A stretch of 64,000 bases of DNA from CAYJAD01 sp964370835. GTDB taxonomy: Bacteria; Desulfobacterota; Desulfovibrionia; Desulfovibrionales; Desulfovibrionaceae. Below, piece by piece: positions 16,055-25,735 of this stretch. The stretch is from NCBI GenBank assembly GCA_964370835.1, contig CAYJLO010000002.1, positions 1 through 64,000 on the forward strand, read 5' to 3'. Below the pieces are notes generated by a model. That model was not told the origin of the DNA, ran no database searches, and saw only the letters and a list, made by a program, of their open reading frames with translations. How positions within the stretch are numbered: position 1 is the stretch's first letter; every line of letters starts with the position of its first letter. Made by a program: the position numbers and the translations under genes.

Positions 16055-17917
16055 CTATACCTCATCCCTGCGTTTTGCTTTGAAAGCTTTAGGGGCCACT
16101 TGTAAACAAACCATACAGCCGGCGCACAAGCTTGGATCCACACTGATACCGTCTTCATTGCGCACAAAAGCTGGGCAAGCAAAGTTTTCGACACAAGCGG
16201 TGGCCACTTCATTTTGCTCTGCCACATAAGCCACTTGAGCAGGGCTTTTTTTCAAGGTTCTACGGGCATATAAAACACAGGGTTCTTCAGCTATAAGCAC
16301 ACGAACGCCGCTTTCGCCTTTAAGTTCTTCCAAAGCTCTCATGGTGCTCTTAAGGTTAAAGCCCTTGGTTTTACGCACATGTTCCACACCCATACCGCGC
16401 ACAATGGCTTCAATATCCAAATGCAAGGACACAGAACCCAGAACTTCTTGATCCATGCCGGGGTTGGGTTGGTGGCCAGTCATGGCAGTGGTGCCATTGT
16501 CCAAGATAACCATAATAAGGTTATGTTTATTGAACACAGCATTGGCAAGACCATTAAGACCTGTGTGGAAGAATGTTGAGTCACCAATAAAAGCAATGAC
16601 AGGACGGGTAGACACAGAAGCAAATCCACTGCCTGCAGAAATGGAAGCGCCCATACATACCAAGAAATCTGCCATGCGTAATGGAGGCAATAAACCTAAG
16701 GTGTAGCAACCAATATCACTGGAATAAATGGCTTCATCACCGTATACTTGGCGCACTGCATAGTACACAGCGCGGTGAGAACAGCCAGCGCAAAGATTGG
16801 GAGGTCTATTGGGCATGGGGATAGTATGTCCGGCCTCAGTGTTGATGGCTGGTAATTCCACACCCAAAAGGCGAGCTAATTTTTTGCTCACACCGGAAAA
16901 ATCATATTCGCCTTGAATGGTAAGAATATCGTCTTTGCCTTCAATATGTGTGCTTAATTTAGCATTTTGAGCCAAAGCGCGAATGTCTTTTTCCAAAAGG
17001 TTTTCACCTTCTTCAAGCACAAGCACCGTGTCATGCTCTTGAAGGAAGTTGAGAAGAGCATTTTCAGCCAAAGGCCAAGTCATGCCAAGTTCCAGTACAT
17101 CCACTTTATCTTGCCATTCTTCGTGGGCTTGTAAAGCATCGCTTAAGTAAGCGCGGGCAATACCGGATGTGATGATACCAAAAGAAGCATTGGCGCCCTT
17201 GGTACGCGTGTAATATTGTTCCACCATACCTTTAATGTCTTGCATGGTAGCTTCAAGTTCAATGTGGCGATTTCTTGCCACAGCAGGAACAGGTACAAAG
17301 CGTTGTGGACAGCGTTCAAACTCTTTGATGGCAGCAGGAGCAGGTAAAGCACTAAACGTTACAGGACCGCGCTGATGGTTTAAACGTGTGGTGGTACGCA
17401 ACAAAACGGGTTGTTCTGTTTCACGGGCCAAAAGAAGAGCTGCTGTGGTCATGGAGCAGGCTTCAGCCGCTGTGGAAGGCTCAAAGCAAGGCATGGAAGC
17501 AAAACGTGCATAATAGCGGTTATCTTGCTCATTTTGGCTGGAGTGGCAACCAGGGTCGTCGGCAGAAAGGAGCACCAATCCACCGGGAAGACCGGTATAG
17601 GCTGTGGTTAATAGAGGGTCAGCGGCCACGTTAACCCCCACGTGCTTCATGGTTACGAGGGTGAGTGCGCCGGCCATGGCAGACCCTGCGCCCACTTCGT
17701 AAGCAACTTTTTCGTTGACGGAATATTCCATGCGGTAGCGTTTGTCACCGCCAAGTTTACCAATGCGATAGAAAGTATCTGGCACTTCAGAAGAAGGGGT
17801 GCCTGGATAACAGGTGATAACATTCATGCCGGCTTCCAAAGCACCACGTACAATGGCTTCATTGCCAAGTAATAACTGGGTGCTTCCGCCGTCTTCCTGC
17901 AATAGAGGGTGGCTCAT
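16055..17917 (-). CDS. iorA: Indolepyruvate:ferredoxin oxidoreductase, alpha subunit, with reduced ferredoxin domain
   Basis: The 620-residue catalytic subunit. The N-terminal pyrimidine domain holds GNEAIVRGALEAG and YPGTPSSE; the TPP-binding part has GDSTFFHTGLNGLANAV and LDNGTTAMTGHQPNPG. The C-terminal ferredoxin domain of this family normally carries two CxxCxxCxxxCP sets. Here only CVENFACP and CAGCMVCLQVAP are left: five cysteines where eight are usual, so both clusters may be altered or only one retained. An AAAGGAG site supports the start. The protein still looks intact otherwise. It could be a lineage-typical form rather than decay. Confidence 0.92.
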   Translation of the reverse strand: MSHPLLQEDGGSTQLLLGNEAIVRGALEAGMNVITCYPGTPSSEVPDTFYRIGKLGGDKRYRMEYSVNEKVAYEVGAGSAMAGALTLVTMKHVGVNVAADPLLTTAYTGLPGGLVLLSADDPGCHSSQNEQDNRYYARFASMPCFEPSTAAEACSMTTAALLLARETEQPVLLRTTTRLNHQRGPVTFSALPAPAAIKEFERCPQRFVPVPAVARNRHIELEATMQDIKGMVEQYYTRTKGANASFGIITSGIARAYLSDALQAHEEWQDKVDVLELGMTWPLAENALLNFLQEHDTVLVLEEGENLLEKDIRALAQNAKLSTHIEGKDDILTIQGEYDFSGVSKKLARLLGVELPAINTEAGHTIPMPNRPPNLCAGCSHRAVYYAVRQVYGDEAIYSSDIGCYTLGLLPPLRMADFLVCMGASISAGSGFASVSTRPVIAFIGDSTFFHTGLNGLANAVFNKHNLIMVILDNGTTAMTGHQPNPGMDQEVLGSVSLHLDIEAIVRGMGVEHVRKTKGFNLKSTMRALEELKGESGVRVLIAEEPCVLYARRTLKKSPAQVAYVAEQNEVATACVENFACPAFVRNEDGISVDPSLCAGCMVCLQVAPKAFKAKRRDEV

Positions 17918-17950
17918 GCAGTCTCCTTTTTTGTAATATAAAGTAAATAA

Positions 17951-18637
17951 TTATTTATCTTGTGCCACGGCGCGTGCGCGGTAGCGATAAAATTCGGATT
18001 CAGAACCTGCAGTGGCATTGGCAATGGCTTCAAAAGCCGCCTTGGCTTTGGCAGTATCACCGCTGAGTAAAGCAGCTTCGGCTAAAGCTTGCTGTGCGAT
18101 GGTGTTTTGTGTGGTGGGGACTTCAGCCACGAGGGGCTCAAGTACTTGTACAGCTTCTTTGCCTTTGCCGGCTAAAATCAATGCTTGGCCTTGATTTAAA
18201 GTGCTCACTAAAGCTAAAGCTGTACCGGCATTGCGTTGTGCCAATTGGGCATAGCTTTCAGCCGCCTTGGCATAATTCTTTTCTTGCATATGTACTTGAG
18301 CTAAGCTTAAATATACAGAACTTTGCAAGGATTCAGGAGCGTTAGATAGAAAATCTTCTAGAGAGTTCACGCGTTGCGCGCTATCTTGCGTAAGGTTGAT
18401 GGTATGTAATTCAGCTTGGGCTTCTTCCATGACAGATTCTTGATGCCAATTATATACGCCAAGACCAGCCACAGCCACAACAAAAAGACCTAATATGAGC
18501 ATGATTTTGAGGGCGTGTTCAGTGAGGAATTGTAAGAGAGGTGCGGCTTCGTTGGAGATTTCTGTTTGTAACTCATTCAAAATTTGTGGATTTTGCGGCG
18601 AACCTTGAGGGGCGCTGCCTATGGGCATATTGGACAT
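17951..18637 (-). CDS. Membrane-anchored tetratricopeptide-repeat protein (YfgM-like)
   Basis: A 228-residue bitopic protein: a short cytoplasmic N-terminus, one membrane helix (about residues 41-60, LKIMLILGLFVVAVAGLGVY) and a periplasmic alpha-helical part with TPR-like repeats, e.g. VYLSLAQVHMQEKNYAKAAESYAQLA. This layout resembles YfgM, which works with the PpiD chaperone near the Sec translocon. The start at 18637 is chosen because AAGGAG sits 9 bases ahead; an in-frame TTG at 18661 overlaps that site. It lies 33 bases before iorA and may be co-transcribed with it, with no obvious functional link. Confidence 0.75.
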   Translation of the reverse strand: MSNMPIGSAPQGSPQNPQILNELQTEISNEAAPLLQFLTEHALKIMLILGLFVVAVAGLGVYNWHQESVMEEAQAELHTINLTQDSAQRVNSLEDFLSNAPESLQSSVYLSLAQVHMQEKNYAKAAESYAQLAQRNAGTALALVSTLNQGQALILAGKGKEAVQVLEPLVAEVPTTQNTIAQQALAEAALLSGDTAKAKAAFEAIANATAGSESEFYRYRARAVAQDK

Positions 18638-18841
18638 GGAAGAGTGCTCCTTATTGGACAAAAATTAAGAGCTTTATTTACAAGTAAAAGGCTTTCTTTG
18701 TCAAGTTCTTTCAAAGATTTGCTTTGTGGCGTGGGTACTTTCTTCACTTTTTGTAAAAAACGGTGCCATATTGCGCTTTCATTTTTTTTAAAGCAAATGT
18801 AGAAAGGTTTTTATTTTCTATGCCAAATAAGGTTGTTCATC

Positions 18842-19741
18842 ATGTCACAGTCAAAAGCTTTTTTTCTTTTTTTCTTGGTTATACTTATCTGGGGTATAAA
18901 TTGGACTATAACTAAGCTTATAGTTCTTGAAATTACCCCTCTTTGGTCCAACGCAATACGTTCTGCCATTGCGGCGGTGGCTTTGCTTTTACTGCAGCTT
19001 GGTACCAAGCAATTTATTATTCCTCAAAAACGTGATTTGCCGGCAATACTTTCTGTAAGTATTTTTCATATGACCATTTTTGCTTCTCTCATGGCCATCG
19101 GTTTACAATTTACCTCCGTAGGACGCTCAGTTATGTTGGGGTATACCACGCCTCTTTGGGTGACGCCTGCGGCCATTTTCTTTTTACATGAACCCGTACA
19201 TAAGGCTCGTCTTTTTGGTGTATTGCTGGGCATTTTAGGCGTAGGCATTATTTTTTCTCCGGCCTTGCAGGGAGAGCAAAGTTCCATCATAATGTTAGGT
19301 AATGGATTATTGCTCATAGCCTCTTTTTCGTGGGCCATAACCATCATTTGTATTAAAGCAGTCACATGGCATGCCACTTCTTTTCAACTGGTCTTTTGGC
19401 AACTGCTTTTGGCAACAATACTGTCGGCCACTGTGGCTTTTTTCTGGGAAGGAGTTCCGTCCATACAGTGGTCATGGTCTTTGGTGGGCTTATTGGCTTA
19501 TAGCGGATTCCTGGGCACGGCCTTTGGTTTTTGGGCCATGACTGTGGTGAATCGGCACCTGTCAGCCATAGTTACTTCCTTGGGGTTATTGGCTACGCCG
19601 TTGGTAGGCATTGTCTTTTCTCTGTACACGTTAGGGGAGGAGGTAGAAGTGTCACTTTTATGGGCGGGGCTGTGTATTTTTATTGGTATTGCCTTGGGAA
19701 GTCTAGGAGAGAAAAACGTTATGCCTAAAAAAAACGCGTAG
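18842..19741 (+). CDS. EamA-family (DMT) transporter
   Basis: An inner-membrane transporter of 299 residues with about ten hydrophobic helices arranged as two EamA repeats (roughly residues 5-140 and 150-290). Motifs such as WGINWTITKL and the FLGTAFGFWAM repeat are usual in this family, which exports amino acids, nucleosides or other metabolites. The substrate cannot be read from sequence. The ATG at 18842 is preferred over an in-frame TTG at 18833. The fluoride-channel gene follows after 16 bases. Confidence 0.88.
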   Translation: MSQSKAFFLFFLVILIWGINWTITKLIVLEITPLWSNAIRSAIAAVALLLLQLGTKQFIIPQKRDLPAILSVSIFHMTIFASLMAIGLQFTSVGRSVMLGYTTPLWVTPAAIFFLHEPVHKARLFGVLLGILGVGIIFSPALQGEQSSIIMLGNGLLLIASFSWAITIICIKAVTWHATSFQLVFWQLLLATILSATVAFFWEGVPSIQWSWSLVGLLAYSGFLGTAFGFWAMTVVNRHLSAIVTSLGLLATPLVGIVFSLYTLGEEVEVSLLWAGLCIFIGIALGSLGEKNVMPKKNA

Positions 19742-19757
19742 GATTGGAGTAGATCCC

Positions 19758-20150
19758 ATGTGGACATATAAAAGCTTAAGTATTTTTTGCGTGGCTAGCC
19801 TTTTGGGAGCTTCAGCGCGCTTGGGCATAGGCGAGCTTTTTCATGGCCTTGGGCAAAGTGATTTATTACCTTGGGCTATTTTTTCCGCCAACATTTTGGG
19901 GTGCTTTTGCTTTGGTCTTGCTTGGGTATATGTGCAGCATAGGAGAATAGATGCTCGAGCTTTGTTGGTGGGCTTTATGGGCTCTTTTACGACGTTTTCA
20001 AGTTATGCCTATGACATATATGTATTCATATCACAAGGAAAATGGATGCACTTGGCCATATATGGTGCAGGCCAAGTGCTTATAGCTCTTATGGTCTTAC
20101 ATGTTGGTATATGCTGTATGCAAAAAATTCTTTCTAAGGCGAAGCAATAA
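19758..20150 (+). CDS. crcB: Fluoride ion channel (CrcB/FluC)
   Basis: A dual-topology four-helix channel that releases fluoride from the cytoplasm. The 130 residues carry ASARLGIG in helix 1, the NILGCF segment in helix 2 and GSFTTFSSY in the broken helix 3, matching the sodium- and fluoride-binding motifs of the family. A GGAG site lies ahead of the ATG. Only one copy is present, as in species with a homodimeric channel. No fluoride riboswitch pattern was recognised upstream. The gene ends 8 bases from the convergent queD stop. Confidence 0.93.
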   Translation: MWTYKSLSIFCVASLLGASARLGIGELFHGLGQSDLLPWAIFSANILGCFCFGLAWVYVQHRRIDARALLVGFMGSFTTFSSYAYDIYVFISQGKWMHLAIYGAGQVLIALMVLHVGICCMQKILSKAKQ

Positions 20151-20158
20151 TCTTTGCG

Positions 20159-20551
20159 CTATACTTCTATTTCCATGTAGGTGGCTGTTTGAGCAGATTT
20201 TTCAGAAACGGCAACGCTGTACACCGTTACGATACTGTCTGCCAAGGCGCTGTCCAATTGTTGCCAAATGTATTGAGCCAAATTTTCTGATGTGGGGTTA
20301 ATGACATCAAAGGGGGCAGTTTCGTTTAAAATCCTATGATCCAATCCTTCAAGTATTACCTTAAGGTGGGTTTTTATTTCTTTAAAATCCATAAGATATT
20401 CAACGGAATCATGAAGTTTTTCCCCTTGTACTGTGACCTCTACGCCAAAATTATGCCCATGTAAATTTTCACATTTACCTTGATAGTGGCGAAGAGCGTG
20501 ACCGGCGCAAAATTCACTACGTACTGTGAGACGCCAAATTTTCTTTTTCAT
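20159..20551 (-). CDS. queD: 6-carboxy-5,6,7,8-tetrahydropterin synthase
   Basis: Makes the pterin intermediate of queuosine synthesis from dihydroneopterin triphosphate. The 130 residues show the zinc-binding histidines His18, His31 and His33 and catalytic Cys27 (FCAGHALRHYQGKCENLHGHNF), plus LDHRILNE and the conserved PTSENLAQYIW segment. Length is normal. It follows dnaE with a 12-base gap on the same strand; no queC, queE or queF is in the window. Confidence 0.93.
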   Translation of the reverse strand: MKKKIWRLTVRSEFCAGHALRHYQGKCENLHGHNFGVEVTVQGEKLHDSVEYLMDFKEIKTHLKVILEGLDHRILNETAPFDVINPTSENLAQYIWQQLDSALADSIVTVYSVAVSEKSAQTATYMEIEV

Positions 20552-20563
20552 ATGTATATTTCC

Positions 20564-23500
20564 TTATTGTACAGTTGTTGCTTGTGGTGCTTCGGCCCAG
20601 CGAGCCAAAGCAGTGTCGAGCTCCACACCGGGTTGTACGGTGAGTCTTGGCCCTAAACGTAACAGGCATTGATGTTTATCAATAATGACATAGGCTTCCA
20701 CTGTGACGGAACCATGATGTTTTTCTAAAATGGCGCGTAAAGAGAGGAGGCTTTCTCTGTCCAGTTTGTGTGCGGGAATGGCCATGCAAATGGGCGTATC
20801 GCTTTGTTTGCACGCGTCGGAAAGAGGTTTAATTTTTTCCGCGAGAAGTTTAATTTCGCGTGGAGGGCTGTCTTCGTCATCCTCATGGTGGGAGCCGCCA
20901 TCTTGTTGCGCATCAAGTTTCGCTTCCAGCAAAAGAGGCTGGTCTGAGTGAAGGATTTCGCGAAATTCAGCATAAGTGCGGGGAAAAAAGATAACTTCAC
21001 CGTTGGCTGTGAGATCTTCTGCCGTGGCAAAGGCCATGCGATCGCCCTTTTTGGTGGTGATTTCTTTTATGGAGGTGATGAGTACACCGCACTTCACCTC
21101 ACCGCCATGGTGCATATCACGTAATTCTTCCATGGGGGTTACGCGCAGGCGTAGCATTTCTTTGCGAAAGGGCATGAGTGGGTGCGATGTGAGGAAAAAG
21201 CCCAGTGCTTCTTTTTCATTGCGCAACTTATCGCTCTCTTCCATTTCTGCAATGCCAGATTCCGGACAATCAAAACCGATGCCTTTTTGTTTTATGTCTG
21301 CCTGAGGAGTCATGGCCAAGAGTGAGTTTTGATTGGATTCCTTTTCTTTGGCTTTTTTCTGCGCTCTGGCCACAAGGGTGTCGAGCACTGCCAGCATGGC
21401 GGCGCGGGAAACGCCAAAACAATCACAAGCTCCTCCTTTGATGAGTGATTCCAGGACGCGCTTTGTCACTTTGCGTAAAGATACGCGACAAGCCATATCA
21501 AAGAGAGAAATATAAGGTCCATCTGCCGTGCGAGCGTCTACAATTTCGCGAATGGCTTCATCACCCACGTTTTTAATGCCACCAAGTCCGAAAATGACTT
21601 TATTATCGGCGGCAGAGAAGGCACGCAAACTTTCATTGACGGTGGGCTGTAACACGTCAATATCCATGTCTTTACATGCGGCCACATATTTCAAAAGTTT
21701 GTCTTGGTTGCCCATTTCTGACGTCATGAGGGCCGCCATGAACTCAACCTTAAAGTGAACCTTTAAGAATGCCGTGTGATACGAAATGAGTGCATAGGCC
21801 GCCGAGTGAGATTTGTTAAAACCGTATTCGGCAAATTTTTCCATAAGGTCAAAGATTTCGTCAGCTTTGGCTTTGTCTATGCCATTGGCGAGGGCACCAT
21901 CCACAAAGGTGGAGCGCTCTTTCGCCATGGCGGCAGGGTCTTTTTTACCCATGGCACGACGTAACAGGTCTGCGCCACCAAGGGTGTACTTGGCAATGAT
22001 TTGCGCAATTTGCATTACCTGTTCTTGGTAAACAATAACGCCGTAGGTATCGCGAAGACAATCACTGAGTGATTCGTGTGGATAGACCACTTCCACTTCG
22101 CCGTGTTTACGCTTAATAAATTCGTCCACCATGCCTGAACCTAAGGGGCCGGGGCGATACAAGGCAAGCATGGCGATAACATCTTCAAAGCAGTTTGGCT
22201 TAAGCTGTCGTAAATACTGACGCATTCCGGAACTTTCCACCTGAAAGATACCATCTGTGTCGCCGCGGGCATACAGCTCATAGGTGGCGGTGTCGGTGAG
22301 CGGAAGGGTGTCTAAATTGGGCGCTTCCTTTTTTTGGTGTACAATGGCATCTAGGGTGTCTTGTATTAATGTCATGGTGCGCAGGCCCAAGAAGTCAAAC
22401 TTCACAAGGCCCACTTTTTCCACCATTTTCATATCAAATTGCGTAACAAGTTCGCCTTTTTTTCCTTTATACAAAGGAAGATACTCGCTCATGGGTTTAT
22501 CGGAAACCACAAGGCCAGCCGCGTGGGTGGAGGCATGGCGTGATAAACCCTCAAGACGCATGGCCGTATCTATGAGCTTGGTAATGCTGGGTTCCGTGTC
22601 ATAAATGGTGCGCAAATCCGCTTCGTTGTCCAAAGCTTTTTTGACGGTCATTTTAGGGTCTTCAGGAATAAGTTTAGCTATGCGATCTGTTTCGGCAAAG
22701 CTTAAACCCAGGGCACGCCCCACGTCTTTGATGACAGCCTTGGCTTTCATTTTACCAAAGGTGGTAATTTGCGCTACGGAATTTTCACCATATTTGCGCA
22801 CCATGTATTGAATAACTTCACCGCGACGGCGTTCGCAAAAGTCCACGTCTATATCGGGCAGGGAGACGCGTTCAATGTTCAAAAAACGTTCGAAAAGGAG
22901 ATTGTAAGGAATGGGGTCAAGGTTGGTGATACGTAAAGCCCACGCCACCAAGGATCCTGCCGCTGAACCACGACCGGGGCCCACCGGAATATTATTGTGC
23001 TTAGCCCAGTTGATAAAGTCTTGTACTATGAGGAAATAGTCCGGAAAGCCCATTTCCAAGATGACTCCAAGTTCTCGTTCAAGGCGCTCTTCATAGAGCT
23101 GTATATCAAGGCTTTCTTTGTCGGGGTGTTGCTCAATGCGCTTGGCAAGACCTTCTTCTGCCAATCGACGAAACTCCATTGCTGGCGTCATTTCCTCGGG
23201 CAATTCATACACGGGGAAATAGTGCTTGCTAAAGTCCATTTCTATATTGCATTGCTCGGCAATACGAATGGTATTGCTTATGGCTTCTGGCACATGTGAA
23301 AACTCTTTTTGCATTTGTTCTGCTGATTTATAATATAAATCATGTGAATCAAATTGCATACGCTTGGGGTCATGCACATTGGTTTGCGTTTGAATGCATA
23401 AAAGCAAAGAATGCGCTTCCACATCTTCAGCTGTAAGATAGTGGCAGTCATTGGTGGCAACTAAGGGGATTCCTGTTTTTTCAGCTATTTCCATAAGCCC

Positions 23501-24058
23501 ATTGTTGGCTATGACTTGTTGCTGTAAGCCATTGACTTGTAATTCCAAATAGAAGCGATCGGGATATATATCGGCATACTCTTGCGTGAGTAAAAGAGCT
23601 TTGTCCATGTCGCCATGTTCAATGGCACGGGGAATTTCACCGGCAATGCATGCTGAAAGGGCGATGATGCCTTCAGAATATTTACGTAAAAGTCCCTTAT
23701 CTACGCGTGGTTTATAATGAAACCCTTCCATATAGCCTTGTGTCACAAGGCGCACAAGGTTATGATAGCCGTTGATATCTTGCGCTAAAAGTACAAGATG
23801 ATGCCTTTTACGAGCCAGTTCAGAGGTTTTATCCTTATGGTCGTGGCATACATATACTTCACAGCCCACAATGGGCTTTATACCCACATCCTTACATTGT
23901 TTATAAAAATGCGTGGCGCCAAAAAGGTTTCCGTGATCGGTGATGGCGGCGGCTGGCATACCAAAGTCTTTGGCGCGATTGCATAAATCCTTAAGACGAA
24001 TGGCACCGTCCAGGAGAGAAAATTCCGTATGGCAATGAAGATGTACAAAGTCTGACAT
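20564..24058 (-). CDS. dnaE: DNA polymerase III alpha subunit
   Basis: The replicative polymerase, 1164 residues from the ATG at 24058. The N-terminal PHP domain starts HLHCHTEFSLLDGA; the polymerase site is seen as GPGRGSAAGSLVAW and PDIDVDFCERRRGEVIQYM with the catalytic aspartates; the helix-hairpin-helix and OB-fold regions follow, and the C-terminus is normal. An in-frame upstream ATG at 24130 would add 24 hydrophobic residues that are not part of the family, so it was not used. No strong ribosome site is visible before 24058. Confidence 0.96.
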   Translation of the reverse strand: MSDFVHLHCHTEFSLLDGAIRLKDLCNRAKDFGMPAAAITDHGNLFGATHFYKQCKDVGIKPIVGCEVYVCHDHKDKTSELARKRHHLVLLAQDINGYHNLVRLVTQGYMEGFHYKPRVDKGLLRKYSEGIIALSACIAGEIPRAIEHGDMDKALLLTQEYADIYPDRFYLELQVNGLQQQVIANNGLMEIAEKTGIPLVATNDCHYLTAEDVEAHSLLLCIQTQTNVHDPKRMQFDSHDLYYKSAEQMQKEFSHVPEAISNTIRIAEQCNIEMDFSKHYFPVYELPEEMTPAMEFRRLAEEGLAKRIEQHPDKESLDIQLYEERLERELGVILEMGFPDYFLIVQDFINWAKHNNIPVGPGRGSAAGSLVAWALRITNLDPIPYNLLFERFLNIERVSLPDIDVDFCERRRGEVIQYMVRKYGENSVAQITTFGKMKAKAVIKDVGRALGLSFAETDRIAKLIPEDPKMTVKKALDNEADLRTIYDTEPSITKLIDTAMRLEGLSRHASTHAAGLVVSDKPMSEYLPLYKGKKGELVTQFDMKMVEKVGLVKFDFLGLRTMTLIQDTLDAIVHQKKEAPNLDTLPLTDTATYELYARGDTDGIFQVESSGMRQYLRQLKPNCFEDVIAMLALYRPGPLGSGMVDEFIKRKHGEVEVVYPHESLSDCLRDTYGVIVYQEQVMQIAQIIAKYTLGGADLLRRAMGKKDPAAMAKERSTFVDGALANGIDKAKADEIFDLMEKFAEYGFNKSHSAAYALISYHTAFLKVHFKVEFMAALMTSEMGNQDKLLKYVAACKDMDIDVLQPTVNESLRAFSAADNKVIFGLGGIKNVGDEAIREIVDARTADGPYISLFDMACRVSLRKVTKRVLESLIKGGACDCFGVSRAAMLAVLDTLVARAQKKAKEKESNQNSLLAMTPQADIKQKGIGFDCPESGIAEMEESDKLRNEKEALGFFLTSHPLMPFRKEMLRLRVTPMEELRDMHHGGEVKCGVLITSIKEITTKKGDRMAFATAEDLTANGEVIFFPRTYAEFREILHSDQPLLLEAKLDAQQDGGSHHEDDEDSPPREIKLLAEKIKPLSDACKQSDTPICMAIPAHKLDRESLLSLRAILEKHHGSVTVEAYVIIDKHQCLLRLGPRLTVQPGVELDTALARWAEAPQATTVQ

Positions 24059-24155
24059 GGTATATTGGGGGCTGAAAGGTGAAAAAAATAAAATACCATA
24101 AAGGGCTTTCAGGCTCAAGCCTTTCTCCATGGGGGAAAATGCCCTTGCACCTTAA

Positions 24156-24983
24156 ATGGCTAGCGTGTACATATATTTCATGAAAAATGATATTACATTG
24201 CATCAGGATTTTTTTGCACATTATGCACAAAGTTTTTGTGAGAAAACACAAGATGCATCCATGCTACATTTAAAGATACAACATACGCAGCGAGTTCTAC
24301 AGTACACGCAAACTCTGGTAGAGCATGAGCCTGTGCTTCAAGAGCATGCCAGAGCGTGTTCTTTGGCGGCTTTGTACCATGATATAGGTCGTTTTGAGCA
24401 ATTTCACTTGTATAATACTTTTAAGGACACAGCCTCGGTGAATCATGCTCTGCACGGGGCAAAGGTGTTAAAAAAAGAGCGCATTCTTCAAGATGAAAGC
24501 CCTCATGTGCGTAAACAAATCATGGCCGCAGTGGCCATGCATAATCGCTTTACTTTGCCGCAAGGGCTGGACATGGGGCTAAAGCGTATTACTTGTGCCA
24601 TACGAGATGCGGATAAACTAGATATATTACGCGTCATGGCGGCGCAATTTGCTCCTTGTGCCCCGGGTGAGAAAAAGCACGATGCCGTCACTTTTTATGC
24701 TAAAGATGAACCCTTGCGTTGGTCACCTGTCATGCTTGAGGATATTATGCAAAATCGCTTGGCTTCCTACGCAAATATAGTCTACATTAATGATTTTAAA
24801 TTGTTACTTGGCTCGTGGGTACATGACATGTACTTTGCAACCAGTAAAAAAATCATGCTAGAAGAAGGGTATTTGCACAGTATTTTAGAAAGCTTACCCA
24901 AGGATTCTGCCGTGCATATTGCTAAAGAACATATTTTATCCCTCCTTGTGACGGCGCAAACAAAAACATGCGTACCTTTATAG
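24156..24983 (+). CDS. HD-domain phosphohydrolase-like protein
   Basis: A 275-residue soluble protein of the HD superfamily. The metal-binding set is visible as His46 or nearby in KIQHTQRVLQY, YHDIGRFEQF (the HD pair) near 75, His in AMHNRF and IRDADKLDILR as the last Asp. Relatives hydrolyse nucleotides, but the substrate here is unknown. The first ATG has no ribosome site, and an alternative start at 24180 (MKNDITLHQ) is possible. It is divergent from dnaE and overlaps the methyltransferase gene by 16 bases. Confidence 0.78.
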   Translation: MASVYIYFMKNDITLHQDFFAHYAQSFCEKTQDASMLHLKIQHTQRVLQYTQTLVEHEPVLQEHARACSLAALYHDIGRFEQFHLYNTFKDTASVNHALHGAKVLKKERILQDESPHVRKQIMAAVAMHNRFTLPQGLDMGLKRITCAIRDADKLDILRVMAAQFAPCAPGEKKHDAVTFYAKDEPLRWSPVMLEDIMQNRLASYANIVYINDFKLLLGSWVHDMYFATSKKIMLEEGYLHSILESLPKDSAVHIAKEHILSLLVTAQTKTCVPL

Positions 24984-25672
24984 AACAAAGGGCTGCGTCT
25001 ATGTACGAACCTCTTTTGGGGCCTGTGCTACAAGGACTGCGCCAAGAAGTCTGTTCCATCATTCATGGTCATGTACTTAAAGGCCAAGAAGGAGATGCTT
25101 CATCTTTGCAACCTGTGTGTATATTGGATTGTTGTTGCGGAGCTGGTGGTTTTTTAGAGTTTTTACAACGCCAAAATAAACAAATTAGTGAAGCTTTTTG
25201 TTTTGGCTTAGATATAAGTCCAGCTATGCTTTGTGCAGCGCAAAAACTATTATATAAGAATCATCAGGGGAAAATACAGCAACCTTGTATCATTCAAGGT
25301 GACGCTTTACAGCTTCCGCTGGCTACGCAAAGTATCACTGTGGCTACTCTTTGCATGGCTTTACACACCTTTCCCTTGGCACAAGGGAAGAGGCTTATGC
25401 AAGAGCTATTACGTGTGGCATCTTATGTTATTGTGGCGGATTACTGCTTGGCGGAGCGCAACTTACATGTGCCTAGCGCGTGGTTGGCGCATGGAGTAGA
25501 ATGCCTTGTGGGCGGAGAGCATTATGCAGCGTATAAAGAATTTATGGGTGATGGCGCTTTGGAAGGTTTTTGCCATACAGAGGGACTTATTCCACAAGTG
25601 CGTCGTTCCACATTAGGTGGAGCAGGACAGGTGGTTTTGCTACACTCAGACACAAGTGCGGACTTTTCTTGA
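24968..25672 (+). CDS. Class I SAM-dependent methyltransferase
   Basis: A 234-residue Rossmann-fold methyltransferase. Motif I is ILDCCCGAGGFLEFL (about 52-66), motif II includes GLDISPAML, and IIQGDALQLPLATQSITVATLCMALHTFP covers motifs III and IV. Small-molecule methyltransferases of the UbiE or menaquinone type look similar, but no substrate is indicated. An AAAGGG site favours a start at 25001 (MYEPLLGPVL), which would remove the overlap with the HD gene; both starts are in frame. Confidence 0.82.
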   Translation: MRTFIEQRAASMYEPLLGPVLQGLRQEVCSIIHGHVLKGQEGDASSLQPVCILDCCCGAGGFLEFLQRQNKQISEAFCFGLDISPAMLCAAQKLLYKNHQGKIQQPCIIQGDALQLPLATQSITVATLCMALHTFPLAQGKRLMQELLRVASYVIVADYCLAERNLHVPSAWLAHGVECLVGGEHYAAYKEFMGDGALEGFCHTEGLIPQVRRSTLGGAGQVVLLHSDTSADFS

Positions 25673-25735
25673 CAGAAAAAGAGGCTCATCGTAACACTTA
25701 CTTTTATGATAAAAGTTTTTTACTAAGGATAAATC

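Noticed and set aside
19742..19757. A fluoride riboswitch upstream of crcB
   Set aside because: The gap to the EamA gene is only 16 bases, too short for the aptamer, and no such fold was seen before the EamA gene.
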